A DNA stretch of 64,000 nt from Luzula sylvatica. Lineage: Eukaryota; Streptophyta; Magnoliopsida; Poales; Juncaceae. How positions within the stretch are numbered: position 1 is the first letter of the stretch; each line of letters begins with the position of its first letter. The DNA lies in the NCBI GenBank assembly GCA_946800325.1, contig OX326959.1, forward strand, positions 1,942,501 through 2,006,500, in the 5' to 3' direction. The notes beneath the pieces were generated by a model, which saw only the letters and a list, made by a program, of their open reading frames with translations, was not told where the DNA came from and made no database searches. Position numbers and translations under genes: made by a program. Shown piece after piece: positions 38,192 to 52,269 of this stretch.

Positions 38192-41100
38192 CACCAAGTT
38201 TCACAAACACTAAGAAAGTTTGTTTTTCGATTAAAAACAAGATTTGAACGCTTTGAGGAGTTCAAATAACGTGTTTTTAGATCATTTGTATCGTATCTTT
38301 TACTACATAACTTTTCACCAAATTTCACAAACACTAAGCAAGTTTGTTCTACGATTTAAAACAAGATTTTAACTCTTTCAAGACTTCAAATAACGTGTTT
38401 TTAGATCATTTGTATCGTATCTTTTACTACATAACTTTTCACAAAATTTCACAAACACTAAGCAAGTTTGTTTTTCGATTCAAAACAAGATTTTAACGCT
38501 TTGAGGAGTTCAAATAACGTGTTTTCAGATCAATTGTATCGTATCTTTTACTACATAACTTTTCACCAAATTTCACCCACACTAAGAAAGTTTGTTTTTC
38601 GATTCAAAACAAGATTTTAACGCTTTGAAGAGTTCAAATAACGTGTTTTTAGATCATTTGTATCGTATCTTTTACTACATAACTTTTCACCAAATTTCAC
38701 AAACACGAAGCAAGTTTGTTCTTCGATTCAAAACAAGATTTTAACGCTTTCAAGAGTTCAAATAACGTGTTTTCAGATCATTTGTATCGTATCTTTTACT
38801 ACATAACTTTTCACCAAATTTCACACACACTAAGAAAGTTTGTTTTTCGATTCAAAACAAGATTTTAACGCTTTGAGGAGTTCAAATAACGTGTTTTCAG
38901 ATCATTTGTATCGTATCTTTTACTACATAACTTTTCACCAAATTTCACACACACTAAGAAAGTTTGTTTTTCGATTCAAAACAAGATTTTAACTCTTTGA
39001 AGAGTTCAAATAACGTGTTTTTAGATCATTTGTATCGTATCTTTTACTACATAACTTTTCACCAAATTTCACAAACACTAAGCAAGTTTGTTCTTCGATT
39101 CAAAACAAGATTTTAACGCTTTCAAGAGTTCAAATAACGTGTTTTTAGATCATTTGTATCGTATCTTTTACTACATAACTTTTCACCAAATTTCACAAAC
39201 ACTAAGCAAGTTTGTTTTTCGATTCAAAACAAGATTTTAACGCTTTGAGGAGTTCAAATAACGTGTTTTTAGATCATTTGTATCGTATCTTTTACTACAT
39301 AACTTTTCACCAAATTTCACACACACTAAGAAAATTTGTTTTTCGATTCAAAACAAGATTTTAATGCTTTGAGGAGTTCAAATAACGTGTTTTTAGATCA
39401 TTTGTATCGTATGTTTTACTACATAACTTTTCACCAAATTTCACAAACACTAAGCAAGTTTGTTTTTCGATTCAAAACAAGATTTTAACGCTTTGAGGAG
39501 TTCAAATAACGTGTTTTTAGATCATTTGTATCGTATATTTTACTACATAACTTTTCACCAAGTTTCACAAACACTAAGCAAGTTTGTTTTTCGATTCAAA
39601 ACAAGATTTGAACGCTTTGAGGAGTTCAAATAACGTGTTTTTAGATCATTTGTATCGTATCTTTTACTACATAACTTTTCACCAAATTTCACAAACACTA
39701 AGAAAGTTTGTTTTTCGATTCAAAACAATATTTTAAAGCTTTGAGGAGTTCAAATAACGTGTTTTTAGATCATTTGTATCGTATCTTTTACTACATAACT
39801 TTTCACCTAATTTCACACACACTAAGAAAGTTTGTTTTTCGATTCAAAACAAGATTTTAATGCTTTGAGGAGTTCAAATAACGTGTTTTCAGATCATTTG
39901 TATCGTATCTTTTACTACATAACTTTTCACCAAATTTCACACACACTAAGAAAGTTTGTTTTTCGATTCAAAACAAGATTTTAACGCTTTGAAGTGTTCA
40001 AATAACGTGTTTTTAGATCATTTGTATCGTATATTTTACTACATAACTTTTCACCAAATTTCACAAACACTAAGCAAGTTTGTTCTTCGATTCAAAACAA
40101 GATTTTAACGCTTTCAAGAGTTCAAATAACGTGTTTTTAGATCATTTGTATCGTATCTTTTACTACATAACTTTTCACCAAATTTCACAAACACTAAGCA
40201 AGTTTGTTCTTCGATTCAAAACAAGATTTTAACGCTTTGAAGAGTTCAAATAACTTGTTTTTAGATCATTTGTATCGTATCTTTTACTACATAACTTTTC
40301 ACCAAATTTCACAAACACTAAGCAAGTTTGTTCTTCGATTCAAAACAAGATTTTAACTCTTTCAAGAGTTCAAATAACGTGTTTTTAGATCATTTGTATC
40401 ATATCTTTTACTACATAACTTTTCACCAAATTTCACAAACACTAAGAAAGTTTGTTTATCGATTCAAAACAAGATTTTAACGCTTTGAGGAGTTCAAATA
40501 ACATGTTTTTAGATCATTTGTATCGTATCTTTTACTACATAACTTTTCACCAAATTTCACACACACTAAGAAAGTTTGTTTTTCGATTCAAAACAAGATT
40601 TTAACGCTTTCAAGAGTTCAAATAACGTGTTTTTACATCATTTGTATCGTATCTTTTACTACATAACTTTTCACCAAATTTCACAAACACTAAGCAAGTT
40701 TGTTTTTCGATTCAAAACAAGATTTTAACGCTTTGAGGAGTTCAAATAACGTGTTTTTAGATCATTTGTATCGTATCTTTTACTACATAACTTTTCACCA
40801 AATTTCACACACACTAAGAAAGTTTGTTTTTCGATTCAAAACAAGATTTTAACGCTTTCAAGAGTTCAAATAACGTGTTTTTACATCATTTGTATCGTAT
40901 CTTTTACTACATAACTTTTCACCAAATTTCACAAACACTAAGCAAGTTTGTTCTTCGATTCAAAACAAGATTTTAACGCTTTCAAGAGTTCAAATAACGT
41001 GTTTTTAGATCATTTGTATCATATCTTTTACTACATAACTTTTCACCAAATTTCACAAACACTAAGAAAGTTTGTTTTTCGATTCAAAACAAGATTTTAA

Positions 41101-41456
41101 CGCTTTGAGGAGTTCAAATAACTTGTTTTTAGATCATTTGTATCGTATCTTTTACTACATAACTTTTCACCAAATTTCACACACACTAAGAAAGTTTGTT
41201 TTTCGATTCAAAACAAGATTTTAACGCTTTCAAGAGTTCAAATAACGTGTTTTTACATCATTTGTATCGTATCTTTTACTACATAACTTTTCACCAAATT
41301 TCACAAACACTAAGCAAGTTTGTTTTTCGATTCAAAACAAGATTTTAACGCTTTGAGGAGTTCAAATAACGTGTTTTTAGATCATTTGTATCGTATCTTT
41401 TACTACATAACTTTTCACCAAATTTCACACACACTAAGAAAATTTGTTTTTCGATT
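37985..41456. repeat. 28-monomer higher-order repeat (3,472 bp), copy 1
   Basis: The full unit repeats exactly 3,472 bp later. Markers in order are the 'cgtatg' end, 'gattaaaaac' (38192), the 'gttctacgattt' cassette (38316), 'aaaatttg' with 'taatgc' (39308), 'caatattttaa' (39680), 'cacctaatttcacacac' (39804), 'gaagtg' (39928), 'aactctttcaagag' with 'catatc' (40300), 'gtttatcg' (40424 monomer) and 'aacttg' (41044). Shared single-base oddities such as 'gtttatcg' (near 40454) show that the copies are recent relatives. Confidence 0.94.
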
Positions 41457-44400
41457 CAAAACAAGATTTTAACGCTTTGAGGAGTTCAAATAACGTGTTT
41501 TTAGATCATTTGTATCGTATGTTTTACTACATAACTTTTCACCAAATTTCACAAACACTAAGCAAGTTTGTTTTTCGATTCAAAACAAGATTTTAACGCT
41601 TTGAGGAGTTCAAATAACGTGTTTTTAGATCATTTGTATCGTATATTTTACTACATAACTTTTCACCAAGTTTCACAAACACTAAGAAAGTTTGTTTTTC
41701 GATTAAAAACAAGATTTGAACGCTTTGAGGAGTTCAAATAACGTGTTTTTAGATCATTTGTATCGTATCTTTTACTACATAACTTTTCACCAAATTTCAC
41801 AAACACTAAGCAAGTTTGTTCTACGATTTAAAACAAGATTTTAACTCTTTCAAGACTTCAAATAACGTGTTTTTAGATCATTTGTATCGTATCTTTTACT
41901 ACATAACTTTTCACAAAATTTCACAAACACTAAGCAAGTTTGTTTTTCGATTCAAAACAAGATTTTAACGCTTTGAGGAGTTCAAATAACGTGTTTTCAG
42001 ATCAATTGTATCGTATCTTTTACTACATAACTTTTCACCAAATTTCACCCACACTAAGAAAGTTTGTTTTTCGATTCAAAACAAGATTTTAACGCTTTGA
42101 AGAGTTCAAATAACGTGTTTTTAGATCATTTGTATCGTATCTTTTACTACATAACTTTTCACCAAATTTCACAAACACGAAGCAAGTTTGTTCTTCGATT
42201 CAAAACAAGATTTTAACGCTTTCAAGAGTTCAAATAACGTGTTTTCAGATCATTTGTATCGTATCTTTTACTACATAACTTTTCACCAAATTTCACACAC
42301 ACTAAGAAAGTTTGTTTTTCGATTCAAAACAAGATTTTAACGCTTTGAGGAGTTCAAATAACGTGTTTTCAGATCATTTGTATCGTATCTTTTACTACAT
42401 AACTTTTCACCAAATTTCACACACACTAAGAAAGTTTGTTTTTCGATTCAAAACAAGATTTTAACTCTTTGAAGAGTTCAAATAACGTGTTTTTAGATCA
42501 TTTGTATCGTATCTTTTACTACATAACTTTTCACCAAATTTCACAAACACTAAGCAAGTTTGTTCTTCGATTCAAAACAAGATTTTAACGCTTTCAAGAG
42601 TTCAAATAACGTGTTTTTAGATCATTTGTATCGTATCTTTTACTACATAACTTTTCACCAAATTTCACAAACACTAAGCAAGTTTGTTTTTCGATTCAAA
42701 ACAAGATTTTAACGCTTTGAGGAGTTCAAATAACGTGTTTTTAGATCATTTGTATCGTATCTTTTACTACATAACTTTTCACCAAATTTCACACACACTA
42801 AGAAAATTTGTTTTTCGATTCAAAACAAGATTTTAATGCTTTGAGGAGTTCAAATAACGTGTTTTTAGATCATTTGTATCGTATGTTTTACTACATAACT
42901 TTTCACCAAATTTCACAAACACTAAGCAAGTTTGTTTTTCGATTCAAAACAAGATTTTAACGCTTTGAGGAGTTCAAATAACGTGTTTTTAGATCATTTG
43001 TATCGTATATTTTACTACATAACTTTTCACCAAGTTTCACAAACACTAAGCAAGTTTGTTTTTCGATTCAAAACAAGATTTGAACGCTTTGAGGAGTTCA
43101 AATAACGTGTTTTTAGATCATTTGTATCGTATCTTTTACTACATAACTTTTCACCAAATTTCACAAACACTAAGAAAGTTTGTTTTTCGATTCAAAACAA
43201 TATTTTAAAGCTTTGAGGAGTTCAAATAACGTGTTTTTAGATCATTTGTATCGTATCTTTTACTACATAACTTTTCACCTAATTTCACACACACTAAGAA
43301 AGTTTGTTTTTCGATTCAAAACAAGATTTTAATGCTTTGAGGAGTTCAAATAACGTGTTTTCAGATCATTTGTATCGTATCTTTTACTACATAACTTTTC
43401 ACCAAATTTCACACACACTAAGAAAGTTTGTTTTTCGATTCAAAACAAGATTTTAACGCTTTGAAGTGTTCAAATAACGTGTTTTTAGATCATTTGTATC
43501 GTATATTTTACTACATAACTTTTCACCAAATTTCACAAACACTAAGCAAGTTTGTTCTTCGATTCAAAACAAGATTTTAACGCTTTCAAGAGTTCAAATA
43601 ACGTGTTTTTAGATCATTTGTATCGTATCTTTTACTACATAACTTTTCACCAAATTTCACAAACACTAAGCAAGTTTGTTCTTCGATTCAAAACAAGATT
43701 TTAACGCTTTGAAGAGTTCAAATAACTTGTTTTTAGATCATTTGTATCGTATCTTTTACTACATAACTTTTCACCAAATTTCACAAACACTAAGCAAGTT
43801 TGTTCTTCGATTCAAAACAAGATTTTAACTCTTTCAAGAGTTCAAATAACGTGTTTTTAGATCATTTGTATCATATCTTTTACTACATAACTTTTCACCA
43901 AATTTCACAAACACTAAGAAAGTTTGTTTATCGATTCAAAACAAGATTTTAACGCTTTGAGGAGTTCAAATAACATGTTTTTAGATCATTTGTATCGTAT
44001 CTTTTACTACATAACTTTTCACCAAATTTCACACACACTAAGAAAGTTTGTTTTTCGATTCAAAACAAGATTTTAACGCTTTCAAGAGTTCAAATAACGT
44101 GTTTTTACATCATTTGTATCGTATCTTTTACTACATAACTTTTCACCAAATTTCACAAACACTAAGCAAGTTTGTTTTTCGATTCAAAACAAGATTTTAA
44201 CGCTTTGAGGAGTTCAAATAACGTGTTTTTAGATCATTTGTATCGTATCTTTTACTACATAACTTTTCACCAAATTTCACACACACTAAGAAAGTTTGTT
44301 TTTCGATTCAAAACAAGATTTTAACGCTTTCAAGAGTTCAAATAACGTGTTTTTACATCATTTGTATCGTATCTTTTACTACATAACTTTTCACCAAATT

Positions 44401-45152
44401 TCACAAACACTAAGCAAGTTTGTTCTTCGATTCAAAACAAGATTTTAACGCTTTCAAGAGTTCAAATAACGTGTTTTTAGATCATTTGTATCATATCTTT
44501 TACTACATAACTTTTCACCAAATTTCACAAACACTAAGAAAGTTTGTTTTTCGATTCAAAACAAGATTTTAACGCTTTGAGGAGTTCAAATAACTTGTTT
44601 TTAGATCATTTGTATCGTATCTTTTACTACATAACTTTTCACCAAATTTCACACACACTAAGAAAGTTTGTTTTTCGATTCAAAACAAGATTTTAACGCT
44701 TTCAAGAGTTCAAATAACGTGTTTTTACATCATTTGTATCGTATCTTTTACTACATAACTTTTCACCAAATTTCACAAACACTAAGCAAGTTTGTTTTTC
44801 GATTCAAAACAAGATTTTAACGCTTTGAGGAGTTCAAATAACGTGTTTTTAGATCATTTGTATCGTATCTTTTACTACATAACTTTTCACCAAATTTCAC
44901 ACACACTAAGAAAATTTGTTTTTCGATTCAAAACAAGATTTTAACGCTTTGAGGAGTTCAAATAACGTGTTTTTAGATCATTTGTATCGTATGTTTTACT
45001 ACATAACTTTTCACCAAATTTCACAAACACTAAGCAAGTTTGTTTTTCGATTCAAAACAAGATTTTAACGCTTTGAGGAGTTCAAATAACGTGTTTTTAG
45101 ATCATTTGTATCGTATATTTTACTACATAACTTTTCACCAAGTTTCACAAAC
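41457..45152. repeat. 28-monomer higher-order repeat, copy 2 plus about 0.2 kb of a third
   Basis: Copy 2 runs to 44928 and the same order continues to about 45152. There the 'caccaagtttcac' monomer (45136) reads 'agcaag' in place of 'agaaag', and the array switches to the 34.7-37.6 kb type. 'gtttatcg' recurs near 43926. Confidence 0.93.
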
Positions 45153-46500
45153 ACTAAGCAAGTTTGTTTTTCGATTCAAAACAAGATTTGAACGCTTTGA
45201 GGAGTTCAAATAACGTGTTTTTAGATCATTTGTATCGTATCTTTTACTACATAACTTTTCACCAAATTTCACAAACACTAAGAAAGTTTGTTTTTCGATT
45301 CAAAACAATATTTTAAAGCTTTGAGGAGTTCAAATAACGTGTTTTTAGATCATTTGTATCGTATCTTTTACTACATAACTTTTCACCTAATTTCACATAC
45401 ACTAAGAAAGTTTGTTTTTCGATTCAAAACAAGATTTTAACGCTTTGAGGAGTTCAAATAACGTGTTTTTAGATCATTTGTATCGTATCTTTTACTACAT
45501 AACTTTTCACCAAATTTCACACACACTAAGAAAGTTTGTTTTTCGATTCAAAACAAGATTTTAATGCTTTGAGGAGTTCAAATAACGTGTTTTCAGATCA
45601 TTTGTATCGTATCTTTTACAACATAACTTTTCACCAAATTTCACACACACTAAGAAAGTTTGTTTTTCGATTCAAAACAAGATTTTAACGCTTTGAAGTG
45701 TTCAAATAACGTGTTTTTAGATCATTTGTATCGTATATTTTACTACATAACTTTTCACCAAATTTCACAAACACTAAGCAAGTTTGTTCTTCGATTCAAA
45801 ACAAGATTTTAACGCTTTCAAGAGTTCAAATAACGTGTTTTTAGATCATTTGTATCGTATCTTTTACTACATAACTTTTCACCAAATTTCACAAACACTA
45901 AGCAAGTTTGTTCTTCGATTCAAAACAAGATTTTAACGCTTTGAAGAGTTCAAATAACTTGTTTTTAGATCATTTGTATCGTATCTTTTACTACATAACT
46001 TTTCACCAAATTTCACAAACACTAAGCAAGTTTGTTCTTCGATTCAAAACAAGATTTTAACGCTTTCAAGAGTTCAAATAACGTGTTTTTAGATCATTTG
46101 TATCATATCTTTTACTACATAACTTTTCACCAAATTTCACAAACACTAAGAAAGTTTGTTTTTCGATTCAAAACAAGATTTTAACGCTTTGAGGAGTTCA
46201 AATAACATGTTTTTAGATCATTTGTATCGTATCTTTTACTACATAACTTTTCACCAAATTTCACACACACTAAGAAAGTTTGTTTTTCGATTCAAAACAA
46301 GATTTTAACGCTTTCAAGAGTTCAAATAACGTGTTTTTACATCATTTGTATCGTATCTTTTACTACATAACTTTTCACCAAATTTCACAAACACTAAGCA
46401 AGTTTGTTTTTCGATTCAAAACAAGATTTTAACGCTTTGAGGAGTTCAAATAACGTGTTTTTAGATCATTTGTATCGTATCTTTTACTACATAACTTTCC
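44764..46500. repeat. Segmental duplicate, copy 1 of a 33-monomer-offset pair
   Basis: Fourteen monomers from the 'gcaag/gaggag' monomer before 'aaaatttg' through 'cacctaatttcacatac' and the 'catatc/aacatg' pair match 48856-50592 at 4,092 bp. Past 46500 this copy has the 'actttcc' plus 'gtttgattttcg' pair, which is missing from the other. Confidence 0.85.
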
Positions 46501-47634
46501 ACCAAATTTCACAAACACTAAGAAAGTTTGATTTTCGATTCAAAACAAAATTTTAACGCTTTCAAGAGTTCAAATAACGTGTTTTTACATCATTTGTATC
46601 GTATCTTTTACTACATAACTTTTCACCAAATTTCACAAACACTAAGGAAGTTTGTTTTTCGATTCAAAACAAGATTTTAACGCTTTGAGGAGTTCAAATA
46701 ACGTGTTTTTAGATCATTTGTATCGTATCTTTTACTACATAACTTTTCACCAAATTTCACACACACTAAGAAAGTTTGTTTTTCGATTCAAAAGAAGATT
46801 TTAACGCTTTCAAGAGTTCAAATAACGTGTTTTTACATCATTTGTATCGTATCTTTTACTACATAACTTTTCACCAAATTTCACAAACACTAAGCAAGTT
46901 TGTTCTTCGATTCAAAACAAGATTTTAACGCTTTCAAGAGTTCAAATAACGTGTTTTTAGATCATTTGTATCATATCTTTTACTACATAACTTTTCACCA
47001 AATTTCACAAACACTAAGAAAGTTTGTTTTTCGATTCAAAACAAGATTTGAACGCTTTGAGGAGTTCAAATAACGTGTTTTTAGATCATTTGTATCGTAT
47101 CTTTTACTACATAACTTTTCACCAAATTTCACCCACACTAAGAAAGTTTGTTTTTCGATTCAAAACAAGATTTTAACGCTTTCAAGAGTTCAAATTACGT
47201 GTTTTTAGATCATTTGTATCATATCTTTTACTACATAACTTTTCACCAAATTTCACAAACACTAAGAAAGTTTGTTTTTCGATTCAAAACAAGATTTTAA
47301 CGCTTTGAGGAGTTCAAATAACGTGTTTTTAGATCATTTGTATCGTATCTTTTACTACATAACTTTTCACCAAATTTCACACACATTAAGAAAGTTTGTT
47401 TTTCGATTCAAAACAAGATTTTAACGCTTTCAACAGTTCAAATAACGTGTTTTTACATCATTTGTATCGTATCTTTTACTACATAACTTTTCACCAAATT
47501 TCACAAACACTAAGCAAGTTTGTTTTTCGATTCAAAACAAGATTTTAACGCTTTGAGGAGTTCAAATAACGTGTTTTTAGATCATTTGTATCGTATCTTT
47601 TACTACATAACTTTTCACCAAATTTCACACACAC
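44764..47634. repeat. Segmental duplicate, copy 2 (partner 34720-37590)
   Basis: Carries all the rare markers of its partner: 'cacctaatttcacatac' (45384), 'actaaggaag' (46641), 'aaaagaag' (46791) and 'cacacattaag' with 'caacag' (47368 monomer). Private changes are 'tacaacat' (near 45618) and 'caaattacg' (near 47191). Unlike 37572, the next monomer (47616) is an ordinary 'cacacac...cgtatg' type, so this copy keeps the unrearranged right side. Confidence 0.92.
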
Positions 47635-47941
47635 TAAGAAAGTTTGTTTTTCGATTCAAAACAAGATTTTAACGCTTTGAGGAGTTCAAATAACGTGTTT
47701 TTAGATCATTTGTATCGTATGTTTTACTACATAACTTTTCACCAAATTTCACAAACACTAAGCAAGTTTGTTTTTCGATTCAAAACAAGATTTTAACGCT
47801 TTGAGGAGTTCAAATAACGTGTTTTTAGATCATTTGTATCGTATATTTTACTACATAACTTTTCACCAAGTTTCACAAACACTAAGAAAGTTTGTTTTTC
47901 GATTAAAAACAAGATTTGAACGCTTTGAGGAGTTCAAATAA

Positions 47942-49789
47942 CGTGTTTTTAGATCATTTGTATCGTATCTTTTACTACATAACTTTTCACCAAATTTCAC
48001 AAACACTAAGCAAGTTTGTTCTACGATTTAAAACAAGATTTTAACTCTTTCAAGACTTCAAATAACGTGTTTTTAGATCATTTGTATCGTATCTTTTACT
48101 ACATAACTTTTCACAAAATTTCACAAACCCTAAGCAAGTTTGTTTTTCGATTCAAAACAAGATTTTAACGCTTTGAGGAGTTCAAATAACGTGTTTTCAG
48201 ATCAATTGTATCGTATCTTTTACTACATAACTTTTCACCAAATTTCACCCACACTAAGAAAGTTTGTTTTTCGATTCAAAACAAGATTTTAACGCTTTGA
48301 AGAGTTCAAATAACGTGTTCTTAGATCATTTGTATCGTATCTTTTACTACATAACTTTTCACCAAATTTCACAAACACGAAGCAAGTTTGTTCTTCGATT
48401 CAAAACAAGATTTTAACGCTTTCAAGAGTTCAAATAACGTGTTTTCAGATCATTTGTATCGTATCTTTTACTACATAACTTTTCACCAAATTTCACACAC
48501 ACTAAGAAAGTTTGTTTTTCGATTCAAAACAAGATTTTAACGCTTTGAGGAGTTCAAATAACGTGTTTTCAGATCATTTGTATCGTATCTTTTACTACAT
48601 AACTTTTCACCAAATTTCACACACACTAAGAAAGTTTGTTTTTCGATTCAAAACAAGATTTTAACTCTTTGAAGAGTTCAAATAACGTGTTTTTAGATCA
48701 TTTGTATCGTATCTTTTACTACATAACTTTTCACCAAATTTCACAAACACTAAGCAAGTTTGTTCTTCGATTCAAAACAAGATTTTAACGCTTTCAAGAG
48801 TTCAAATAACGTGTTTTTAGATCATTTGTATCGTATCTTTTACTACATAACTTTTCACCAAATTTCACAAACACTAAGCAAGTTTGTTTTTCGATTCAAA
48901 ACAAGATTTTAACGCTTTGAGGAGTTCAAATAACGTGTTTTTAGATCATTTGTATCGTATCTTTTACTACATAACTTTTCACCAAATTTCACACACACTA
49001 AGAAAATTTGTTTTTCGATTCAAAACAAGATTTTAACGCTTTGAGGAGTTCAAATAACGTGTTTTTAGATCATTTGTATCGTATGTTTTACTACATAACT
49101 TTTCACCAAATTTCACAAACACTAAGCAAGTTTGTTTTTCGATTCAAAACAAGATTTTAACGCTTTGAGGAGTTCAAATAACGTGTTTTTAGATCATTTG
49201 TATCGTATATTTTACTACATAACTTTTCACCAAGTTTCACAAACACTAAGCAAGTTTGTTTTTCGATTCAAAACAAGATTTGAACGCTTTGAGGAGTTCA
49301 AATAACGTGTTTTTAGATCATTTGTATCGTATCTTTTACTACATAACTTTTCACCAAATTTCACAAACACTAAGAAAGTTTGTTTTTCGATTCAAAACAA
49401 TATTTTAAAGCTTTGAGGAGTTCAAATAACGTGTTTTTAGATCATTTGTATCGTATCTTTTACTACATAACTTTTCACCTAATTTCACATACACTAAGAA
49501 AGTTTGTTTTTCGATTCAAAACAAGATTTTAACGCTTTGAGGAGTTCAAATAACGTGTTTTTAGATCATTTGTATCGTATCTTTTACTACATAACTTTTC
49601 ACCAAATTTCACACACACTAAGAAAGTTTGTTTTTCGATTCAAAACAAGATTTTAATGCTTTGAGGAGTTCAAATAACGTGTTTTCAGATCATTTGTATC
49701 GTATCTTTTACTACATAACTTTTCACCAAATTTCACACACACTAAGAAAGTTTGTTTTTCGATTCAAAACAAGATTTTAACGCTTTGAA
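47942..49789. repeat. Segmental duplicate, copy 1 of a 32-monomer-offset pair
   Basis: Matches 51910-53757 at 3,968 bp, from just before the 'gttctacgattt' monomer (47988) through 'cacctaatttcacatac' (49476) and 'taatgc/ttttcag' (49600). Private changes here are 'aaaccctaag' (near 48126) and 'gtgttctta' (near 48316). Confidence 0.87.
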
Positions 49790-50592
49790 GTGTTCAAATA
49801 ACGTGTTTTTAGATCATTTGTATCGTATATTTTACTACATAACTTTTCACCAAATTTCACAAACACTAAGCAAGTTTGTTCTTCGATTCAAAACAAGATT
49901 TTAACGCTTTCAAGAGTTCAAATAACGTGTTTTTAGATCATTTGTATCGTATCTTTTACTACATAACTTTTCACCAAATTTCACAAACACTAAGCAAGTT
50001 TGTTCTTCGATTCAAAACAAGATTTTAACGCTTTGAAGAGTTCAAATAACTTGTTTTTAGATCATTTGTATCGTATCTTTTACTACATAACTTTTCACCA
50101 AATTTCACAAACACTAAGCAAGTTTGTTCTTCGATTCAAAACAAGATTTTAACTCTTTCAAGAGTTCAAATAACGTGTTTTTAGATCATTTGTATCATAT
50201 CTTTTACTACATAACTTTTCACCAAATTTCACAAACACTAAGAAAGTTTGTTTTTCGATTCAAAACAAGATTTTAACGCTTTGAGGAGTTCAAATAACAT
50301 GTTTTTAGATCATTTGTATCGTATCTTTTACTACATAACTTTTCACCAAATTTCACACACACTAAGAAAGTTTGTTTTTCGATTCAAAACAAGATTTTAA
50401 CGCTTTCAAGAGTTCAAATAACGTGTTTTTACATCATTTGTATCGTATCTTTTACTACATAACTTTTCACCAAATTTCACAAACACTAAGCAAGTTTGTT
50501 TTTCGATTCAAAACAAGATTTTAACGCTTTGAGGAGTTCAAATAACGTGTTTTTAGATCATTTGTATCGTATCTTTTACTACATAACTTTTC
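48856..50592. repeat. Segmental duplicate, copy 2 of the 33-monomer-offset pair
   Basis: This is the partner of 44764-46500. Its 'catatc' monomer (50096) has 'aactctttcaagag', as at 40300 and 43772, where the partner has 'aacgctttcaagag'. It overlaps the 47942-49789 block, so the two duplications are nested. Confidence 0.83.
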
Positions 50593-51934
50593 ACCAAATT
50601 TCACACACACTAAGAAAGTTTGTTTTTCGATTCAAAACAAGATTTTAACGCTTTCAAGAGTTCAAATAACGTGTTTTTACATCATTTGTATCGTATCTTT
50701 TACTACATAACTTTTCACCAAATTTCACAAACACTAAGCAAGTTTGTTCTTCGATTCAAAACAAGATTTTAACGCTTTCAAGAGTTCAAATAACGTGTTT
50801 TTAGATCATTTGTATCATATCTTTTACTACATAACTTTTCACCAAATTTCACAAACACTAAGAAAGTTTGTTTTTCGATTCAAAACAAGATTTTAACGCT
50901 TTGAGGAGTTCAAATAACGTGTTTTTAGATCATTTGTATCGTATCTTTTACTACATAACTTTTCACCAAATTTCACACACACTAAGAAAGTTTGTTTTTC
51001 GATTCAAAACAAGATTTTAACGCTTTCAAGAGTTCAAATAACGTGTTTTTACATCATTTGTATCGTATCTTTTACTACATAACTTTTCACCAAATTTCAC
51101 AAACACTAAGCAAGTTTGTTTTTCGATTCAAAACAAGATTTTAACGCTTTGAGGAGTTCAAATAACGTGTTTTTAGATCATTTGTATCGTATCTTTTACT
51201 ACATAACTTTTCACCAAATTTCACAAACACTAAGAAAGTTTGTTTTTCGATTCAAAACAAGATTTTAACGCTTTGAGGAGATCAAATAACCTGTTTTTAG
51301 ATTATTTGTATCGTATCTTTTACTACATAACTTTTCACCAAATTTCACAAACACTAAGAAAGTTTGTTTTTAGATTCAAAACTAGATTTTAACGCTTTGA
51401 GGAGTTCAAATAACATGTTTTTAGATCATTTGTATCGTATCTTTTACTACATAACTTTTCACCAAATTTCACAAACACTAAGAAAGTTTGTTTTTCGATT
51501 CAAAACAAGATTTTGACGCTTTGAGGTGTTCAAATAACGTGTTTTTAGATCATTTGTATCGTATCTTTTACTACATAACTTTTCACCAAATTTCACAAAC
51601 ACTAAGAAAGTTTGTTTTTCGGTTCAAAACAAGATTTGAACGCTTTGAGGAGTTCAAATAACGTGTTTTTAGATCATTTGTATCGTATCTTTTACTACAT
51701 AACTTTTCACCAAATTTCACCCACACTAAGAAAGTTTGTTTTTCGATTCAAAACAAGATTTTAACGCTTTCAAGAGTTCAAATAACGTGTTTTTAGATCA
51801 TTTGTATCATATCTTTTACTACATAACTTTTCACCAAATTTCACAAACACTAAGAAAGTTTGTTTTTCGATTCAAAACAAGATTTTAACGCTTTGAGGAG
51901 TTCAAATAACGTGTTTTTAGTTCATTTGTATCGT
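50468..51934. repeat. Segmental duplicate, copy 2 (partner 31744-33210)
   Basis: This is the partner of 31744-33210. Private changes are 'gaggtgttc' (near 51524) and 'ttcggttc' (near 51618), the latter one of few changes in the otherwise steady 'ttcgattc'. The last monomer (51832) carries 'tttttagttc', a variant also seen in the monomers just before the 'gttctacgattt' cassette at 19344 and 23932. This supports a junction there. Confidence 0.82.
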
Positions 51935-52269
51935 ATCTTTTACTACATAACTTTTCACCAAATTTCACAAACACTAAGCAAGTTTGTTCTACGATTTAAA
52001 ACAAGATTTTAACTCTTTCAAGACTTCAAATAACGTGTTTTTAGATCATTTGTATCGTATCTTTTACTACATAACTTTTCACAAAATTTCACAAACACTA
52101 AGCAAGTTTGTTTTTCGATTCAAAACAAGATTTTAACGCTTTGAGGAGTTCAAATAACGTGTTTTCAGATCAATTGTATCGTATCTTTTACTACATAACT
52201 TTTCACCAAATTTCACCCACACTAAGAAAGTTTGTTTTTCGATTCAAAACAAGATTTTAACGCTTTGAA